A stretch of 64,000 nt of DNA. Source: DASRAP01 sp035277145 (lineage in GTDB: Bacteria > Gemmatimonadota > Gemmatimonadetes > Gemmatimonadales > Gemmatimonadaceae). The position numbers were made by a program, and so were the translations under genes. Shown here piece after piece: positions 59,210 through 64,000 of the stretch (positions are counted from its first letter, which is position 1; each line of letters begins with the position of its first letter). The stretch lies in the NCBI GenBank assembly GCA_035277145.1, contig DATELA010000072.1, positions 62,001-126,000 of the forward strand, written 5' to 3'. The notes under the pieces are model-generated. The model was not told the DNA's origin and made no database searches. It was given only the letters and a program-made list of their open reading frames with translations.

Positions 59210-60193
59210 TCAGCGGCGGATCGGGTCGGCTGGCACTCCCTCTCTCGTGATTCGAACCAGCTGAATCATCCCTTTCTCGTCAAACCTCAGCTCGTCTATG
59301 CTGACTACTCGATGATTGCGATCGGTTTCGCCGAGTGGACGGCGGTGGTAGACGATGTACCATTTGCGCGAAGTCGGCGATTGAATCACGGAGTGATGGC
59401 CCGCGCCAGTCGCGACTGTCGAATCCTGTTTAAGGATTTGCCCCACTCTTTCAAACGGACCGAACGGTGACGTCCCCACCGCGTACGCGACGGCGTAATT
59501 CGGACCGGTCCATCCGCCTTCGGACCACATGAAGTAGTACTTGCCGTCTTTCTGCAGCATGTACGCGCCTTCGACGTAACCCTGCGGCGTGATTTCTTTG
59601 AACGTCGAGCCATCGGGAAACGGCACGAAGCCGGTAAAGTCCGCGTTGAGTTTCGCGATGTTGCAGTGACGCCAGCCGCCGTAGACGATGTAGTACGAGC
59701 CGTCTTTGTCGCGAAACACATTTTGATCGATTGGTTGCGCGCCGTTGTGGAACTTGTCGATCAGTGGTTTGCCAAGGTGATCGACGAACGGTCCTTGTGG
59801 CGAGCGCGATTTCGCAACGCCGATGCCGCCGGGTTGTGTATCGCTTTGAATGTCATTCGCGCCAAAGAACAAATAGTACCAACCATCTTTTTCGACGATC
59901 GACGGCGCCCACATCGCGCGTCGCGCCCATTTGATCGCGCTCGTGTCGACGATGCGTTCGTGTTTTGTCCACGTGACGAGATCGGTGGACGAAAACGCGT
60001 CGAGAAACAGCTGATTGCGATACGGCGCGGAATACGTGGGGAAGATCCAGTACTTGCCGTCGAAGACGTGGGCTTCGGGATCGGCGTACCAACCGGGGAG
60101 AATTGGGTTGCCGGAGCGTGCAGCCTGCGCGTGCGCCGCACCGCTCACAGACGCGGCGAACGCACATCCGACAACTACGCGACGCAGTGCCAT
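59210..60193 (-). CDS. Glycoside hydrolase family 43
   Basis: 327 residues from the ATG at 60193, which shares bases with the previous stop (TGATG); a GTG one codon upstream is possible. Signal VVVGCAFAASVSGAAHA. GWYADPEAHVFDGKYWIFPT holds the catalytic base Asp; the acid EGAYMLQKDGKYYFMWSEGG and NVFRDKDGSYYIVYGG complete the five-bladed propeller. GH43 enzymes cut arabinan and xylan side chains. It is coupled with the HAF-repeat gene and is the nearest target for the regulator at 51093. Confidence 0.9.
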   Translation of the reverse strand: MALRRVVVGCAFAASVSGAAHAQAARSGNPILPGWYADPEAHVFDGKYWIFPTYSAPYRNQLFLDAFSSTDLVTWTKHERIVDTSAIKWARRAMWAPSIVEKDGWYYLFFGANDIQSDTQPGGIGVAKSRSPQGPFVDHLGKPLIDKFHNGAQPIDQNVFRDKDGSYYIVYGGWRHCNIAKLNADFTGFVPFPDGSTFKEITPQGYVEGAYMLQKDGKYYFMWSEGGWTGPNYAVAYAVGTSPFGPFERVGQILKQDSTVATGAGHHSVIQSPTSRKWYIVYHRRPLGETDRNHRVVSIDELRFDEKGMIQLVRITREGVPADPIRR

Positions 60194-61083
60194 CACTGCT
60201 TCGACGGCATGGCGACCATTCCGCGACCGAAGAAGTCGTACGTTCCGACGATCACGCCGAGCTGGTTGATCGCCATGAGTCGCGTATCTTCGCTGCCAGG
60301 GAAATCGATCGTCGTGAATTGACCGCGATCGAGCAGGAATCCATGCGTGATGAAATCAGCGTCGCGGTAGAAGCCCACCACTTGTCCGCGATCGTTGATT
60401 GCGGTGGTCACGGTGCTGTTCGATCCCGGCACATCGACCGGTGTGAGCTTCTCACCGTCGAGGATAAACCCGCGGCGGACGTTGGCCGCGTCAAAGTACT
60501 GGCCGACGACCTGGCCGTGATTGTTGATCCCGAACAATCGCGTGCGATTGCCGCCGGGATGGTCGAAAATCACCGTGTTGCCACGCTGCATGATGAAACC
60601 GTGCAGGACGCCGTCCGCATCGACGACGGTGCCCGACATGTCGCCACGATTGTTGATGCCAGAAATGTCGGTGCTCAGCGCACCTGGCAACGCGTCGGGG
60701 ATCAGCGTAATGCGGCCGCGCGAGTCGTACAGAAACGCGTGAGACACTTCATCCGCGTCCGCGAACCCGCCTGTCGCCGCGCCTGCTTCGTTGATCTCGC
60801 CGAGCGCACCGGGCGTCGACGACACGACACCCGGCACGACGACGTCCGTCCAGTCGTCGCCGCGCAACAGGAATCCGTGTACGGTCCCGTCGCTGTGCAG
60901 GTAATTCCCGGTGAGCACGCCCTGGTTGTTGATGCCGAACACGGATGTAAAGCTTCCGTCCGGAACGTCCACTGAGAGGACCGTATAGCCTTCGGTCGCT
61001 TTGGCGGGAGTCGGGTCGCGTCCCGATAGTGCCGGGAAAGCGGCAACGAGCATCGCGGGGAGTAGCGAAAACCGGACGGACAT
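60193..61083 (-). CDS. HAF-repeat secreted protein
   Basis: 296 residues with a signal peptide (MSVRFSLLPAMLVAAFPAL). Six or so repeats of the form GINNQGVLTGNYLHSDGTVHGFLL are visible (GINNRGDMSG, GINNHGQVVG, AINDRGQVVG), the probable-extracellular-repeat HAF family. Such proteins have beta-propeller-like folds with unknown function. It is the first gene of an operon with GH43. Confidence 0.85.
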   Translation of the reverse strand: MSVRFSLLPAMLVAAFPALSGRDPTPAKATEGYTVLSVDVPDGSFTSVFGINNQGVLTGNYLHSDGTVHGFLLRGDDWTDVVVPGVVSSTPGALGEINEAGAATGGFADADEVSHAFLYDSRGRITLIPDALPGALSTDISGINNRGDMSGTVVDADGVLHGFIMQRGNTVIFDHPGGNRTRLFGINNHGQVVGQYFDAANVRRGFILDGEKLTPVDVPGSNSTVTTAINDRGQVVGFYRDADFITHGFLLDRGQFTTIDFPGSEDTRLMAINQLGVIVGTYDFFGRGMVAMPSKQ

Positions 61084-61177
61084 GGGAATCTCCTGACGGG
61101 TAAACGGCTCACCCCAAAGCTCCGCCGTACCGTTGCCTGCGTCAACGCCGCATCACTCTTCTCTCATCCGGCATCCC

Positions 61178-62632
61178 GTGTCTGCACCTGCGACGCTCGC
61201 GAACTACATAGACGGCAGCTTGGTCGATTCACGGGGCACTGAGACACTCGCCGTTACAAACCCCGCCACCGGCGAATCGCTCGGCGTTACGCCGCTGTCG
61301 AACGCGGCTGATGTCGACGCCGCGGTGCGCGCCGCATCGCGCGCGTTTCCCGCATGGCGCGCAACGCCCGTCATTGAACGCACGCGCATTCTGTTTCGAC
61401 TGAAAGCGCTGCTCGAAGACGAACTCGAATCGCTCGCGACATCGCTCACCACTGAGCACGGCAAAGTGCGCGCGGAATCGCGCGGCGAAATCCGTCGCGG
61501 CATCGAGAACATCGAGCACGCGTGCGGCATGCCCACGCTCATGATGGGCGAAACGCTCGAAGACATCGCACGCGGCGTCGATTGCGAAACGATTCGCCAA
61601 CCACTCGGCGTTTTTGCCGGTATTACGCCGTACAACTTCCCCGTCATGATCCCGTGCTGGTTCTGGCCGTACGCGGTCGCGACCGGCAACACGTTCGTGC
61701 TCAAGCCGAGTGAACAGGATCCGCTCACGCATCAACGCGTCATCGAGCTCGCCGCGAAGGCGGGAATGCCGAAAGGTGTGCTCAATGTGGTGCACGGCGG
61801 ACGCGAAGCCGCGGACGCGCTCATCGATCATCCAGACGTCAAAGGCATTTCATTCGTCGGCTCGAGCGACATCGCGCGCACTGTGTACGCGCGCGCCGCG
61901 GCGCACGGCAAGCGCGTGCAGGCACTCGGCGGCGCGAAGAACCACATGATCGTGTTGCCCGACGCCGATCCCGATCAAGTGAGCAAGCTGCTGATCGATT
62001 CATTGTTTGGTTCGACGGGACAACGATGTCTCGCCGGCAGCATGGTTGTGGGCGTCGCGGACGCGTACGATCCCATTCGCGAGCGTCTGCTCGATGGCGC
62101 CAACTCGCTGCGACTCGGCAACGGTCTCGATGAGAACGTGGACATGGGACCGGTCGTGTCACGCAAACATCGCGATCGTATCGTCGACTACGTGCGTCGC
62201 GGCGAGAAAGAAGGCGCGCGGCTGTTACTCGACAAAAGCAGCGCGCGCGTCGATCGCTTGCCGAACGGACACTGGATCGGTCCCGCGGTGTTCGAAGATG
62301 TCACGCCGGCGATGTCGATTGGCCGCGACGAAATCTTCGGCCCGGTTGCATCCCTCGTGCGCGTGAAATCGCTCGACGATGCGGTAGCGCTCATGCACGA
62401 GAGCGGATTCGGTAATGCAACGTCGATCTTCACCACGAGCGGCCGCGCAGCGCGCGAGTTTCGTTATCGCGCGGGGATCAGCATGATCGGCGTGAATATC
62501 TCAGTTGCCGCGCCGATGGCGTTTTTCCCGTTCGGCGGATCGCGCAATTCGTTCTTCGGCGATCTGAAAGCACAAGGACGCGACGCAGTCGAATTCTTTA
62601 CGGATAGACGCGTCGTGATATCGCGATGGTGA
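61178..62632 (+). CDS. mmsA: Methylmalonate-semialdehyde dehydrogenase (CoA-acylating)
   Basis: 484 residues from the GTG at 61178 (VSAPATLANYIDGSLVDSRG); a TTG at 61133 would add 15 residues of no likeness. ALDH-fold: NAD site FVLKPSEQDP and FVGSS, catalytic Cys284 in STGQRCLAGS. The MmsA trait is that no Glu acts as base in the usual place and the ending FFPFGGSRNSFFGDLKAQG is present. It converts methylmalonate semialdehyde to propionyl-CoA in valine and inositol catabolism. Single gene, convergent with purA. Confidence 0.93.
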   Translation: MSAPATLANYIDGSLVDSRGTETLAVTNPATGESLGVTPLSNAADVDAAVRAASRAFPAWRATPVIERTRILFRLKALLEDELESLATSLTTEHGKVRAESRGEIRRGIENIEHACGMPTLMMGETLEDIARGVDCETIRQPLGVFAGITPYNFPVMIPCWFWPYAVATGNTFVLKPSEQDPLTHQRVIELAAKAGMPKGVLNVVHGGREAADALIDHPDVKGISFVGSSDIARTVYARAAAHGKRVQALGGAKNHMIVLPDADPDQVSKLLIDSLFGSTGQRCLAGSMVVGVADAYDPIRERLLDGANSLRLGNGLDENVDMGPVVSRKHRDRIVDYVRRGEKEGARLLLDKSSARVDRLPNGHWIGPAVFEDVTPAMSIGRDEIFGPVASLVRVKSLDDAVALMHESGFGNATSIFTTSGRAAREFRYRAGISMIGVNISVAAPMAFFPFGGSRNSFFGDLKAQGRDAVEFFTDRRVVISRW

Positions 62633-62641
62633 AACTGCTGA

Positions 62642-62825
62642 CGGCGATTACGACTAAGTACGATTACGACTAACTACGATGACGACTAACTACGATCGGG
62701 ACTAACTACGATCACCACTAACTACGATCGACCCTCAACCCATCGTTGTCAGTCGTAATCGTTTTCAGTCGTTCTCGTGTTTAGTCGTTCTCGTTGTCAG
62801 TCGTTCTCGTTGTCAGCAGTTATCG
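62642..62825. repeat. Opposed 16-bp arrays forming a long inverted repeat
   Basis: The left half (62642-62730) has five copies of GACTAACTACGATNNN; the right half (62743-62825) has five copies of TCAGTCGTTCTCGTTG, the reverse-complement sense. The halves can pair over about 80 bases. They lie between the convergent mmsA and purA genes and end at the purA stop. Confidence 0.88.
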
Positions 62826-64000
62826 GATTTCAAGTATCTGGTCCCGCCTCGTCCCCACGCTCACATATCGAATCGGGCATTCGCACAGCTCCTGAATCCG
62901 ATCCAGGTATTTCCGCGCGCCTTTCGGTAGCTCGCTGAGCTTGCGCGCATTTGCGGTCGACGTCTGCCAGCCCTCGAACCATTCATAGCGCGGCCGAATT
63001 CCGTCGAGCACCGCGATGTCGCCCGGGAATTCCTCCACCACCGAACCGCCGATCTCGTAGCCCGTGCACAGCGCGACTTTCTCGAGCGTGTCGAGCACGT
63101 CGAGCTTTGTCACCGCGAGATCCGTCAATCCGTTGATGCGCACCGCGTAACGCACGACGAGCGCATCGAACCAACCGCATCTGCGCGGACGACCGGTCGT
63201 CGCACCGAACTCGTTGCCGAGTTTGCGCACGCGCGCCGTCATGGCATCGTCGAATTCCGTGGGGAGCGGGCCGGCGCCGACGCGCGTCGTGTACGCTTTG
63301 ACGACGCCGAGTGCAGAGTCGAGCGTCCGCGGACCAATGCCGACGCCAATTGCGGCGCCGCCGGCAGTTGTCGAACTGGATGTCACGAACGGATACGTGC
63401 CGTGATCGACGTCGAGCAGTGAACCCTGCGCGCCTTCGAGGAGAATCGCTTCTTTCGCGCGCTGCGCTCTGTTCACTTCGAGTCCGACGTCGCGCATGTA
63501 CTCGAGCAAACGCGGCGCGACGCGATTGAGTGCGTCGAGCGTGAACGCCGCGTCCGCGCGATTGTTGGATCCGAACCCTTCGAGCACGCGATTCGCGTGC
63601 GCGACGCCGGCTTCGACGAGTTTTCGCAAGCGATCGGGATGACGCACATCGAGCACGCGCACACCGCGGCGCGCGACTTTGTCTTCGTATGCAGGACCGA
63701 TGCCCCGCCCCGTCGTACCGATCGCTTTGCTCGCCGCGCTTTCCTTGTCGACGAGCTTGTGATACGCCATCACGAGATTCGCGCGGTCGCTCACGAACAC
63801 GCGTCCGTCGACGGACACGCCGGCCTTCACGAGCGCATCGATTTCTTCAAAGAGCGCTTCGGGATCGAGCACCACACCATTACCGATCGCGCAGCGCACA
63901 CCAGGATGCAGAATTCCACTCGGCACCTGGTGGAGCACCGTGGACTTGTCGCCGATTTGCACCGTGTGGCCGGCGTTCGCGCCACCCTGATAGCGCACCA
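62820..64000 (-). CDS. purA: Adenylosuccinate synthetase, N-terminus cut by window edge
   Basis: About 393 residues visible, from VVRYQGGANAGHTVQIGDK (the first residues upstream are outside). GTTGRGIGPAYEDKVARRGV, the substrate region VTSSSTTAGGAAIGVG and the final IRYVSVGTRRDQ are typical. It joins aspartate to IMP using GTP in AMP synthesis. The missing part would be the GTP loop GDEGKGK. Stop at 62820 within the flank of the tandem repeat. Confidence 0.96.
   Translation of the reverse strand, partial: VRYQGGANAGHTVQIGDKSTVLHQVPSGILHPGVRCAIGNGVVLDPEALFEEIDALVKAGVSVDGRVFVSDRANLVMAYHKLVDKESAASKAIGTTGRGIGPAYEDKVARRGVRVLDVRHPDRLRKLVEAGVAHANRVLEGFGSNNRADAAFTLDALNRVAPRLLEYMRDVGLEVNRAQRAKEAILLEGAQGSLLDVDHGTYPFVTSSSTTAGGAAIGVGIGPRTLDSALGVVKAYTTRVGAGPLPTEFDDAMTARVRKLGNEFGATTGRPRRCGWFDALVVRYAVRINGLTDLAVTKLDVLDTLEKVALCTGYEIGGSVVEEFPGDIAVLDGIRPRYEWFEGWQTSTANARKLSELPKGARKYLDRIQELCECPIRYVSVGTRRDQILEIR

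Overview
The window is GC-rich chromosomal DNA, most likely from a Gemmatimonadota bacterium or a close relative. This is inferred from gene style: PadR plus giant ADOP-type ABC permease pairs, several secreted 6-bladed beta-propeller proteins, a SusC/SusD pair, a one-protein hybrid two-component regulator and many secreted lipoproteins. Nothing here is a phylogenetic marker that settles the phylum. Both ends cut genes: an ADOP permease at position 1 and purA at 64000.

Layout. 1-9300: PadR/permease, a two-domain multicopper oxidase, a DUF2911 protein, an outer-membrane barrel, a hybrid histidine kinase, an AbrB/Doc toxin-antitoxin pair and cysteine synthase. 9300-18500: a second PadR/permease pair, a glyoxalase-fold protein with a histone-H1-like tail, HigA beside the decayed remains of HigB, a BlaI/M56 sensor-protease pair, a retropepsin-like protease and an orphan VapB-like antitoxin. 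18500-30500: a Ser/Thr kinase, Uma2 nucleases (one frameshifted), a SusC/SusD operon with three lipoproteins and a beta-propeller.

30600-40800 is an accessory island between a beta-propeller gene and glyS. It holds a small basic protein with a Rossmann/TIR-like protein, an HNH endonuclease, and two compact modules. Module A (32556-36710, + strand) is a six-gene cluster: XRE repressor with a 28-bp perfect palindrome over its start codon, OGG-like HhH DNA glycosylase, a 106-residue protein beginning Met-Ser-Gly4, a PfkB kinase fused to a nucleoside deoxyribosyltransferase, a QueC-like PP-loop enzyme and a SagB-like flavin oxidoreductase. A QueC/OGG pair recalls type IV CBASS, but no CD-NTase and no TGT are present, so it looks like a different nucleobase-handling system, probably defensive. 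Module B (37347-40779, - strand) is DNA methyltransferase, SIR2-like protein and DUF262 protein, a probable restriction/abortive-infection system.

40800-64000: glyS, two more beta-propellers, a Uma2/protease pair bracketed by 16-bp tandem repeats, two zinc-ribbon paralogues enclosing a nucleotidyltransferase TA pair, an ankyrin protein, a 1341-residue hybrid regulator, three secreted amidohydrolase-family proteins (two without metal ligands), GH43, a HAF-repeat protein, methylmalonate-semialdehyde dehydrogenase and purA.

Two dispersed repeat families stand out: 14-16-bp intergenic tandem arrays at about seven places, and a 38-bp element with alternative hairpins at three places. No rRNA, intact tRNA, CRISPR array, transposase or integrase was seen, and no gene-free stretch exceeds about 300 bp.
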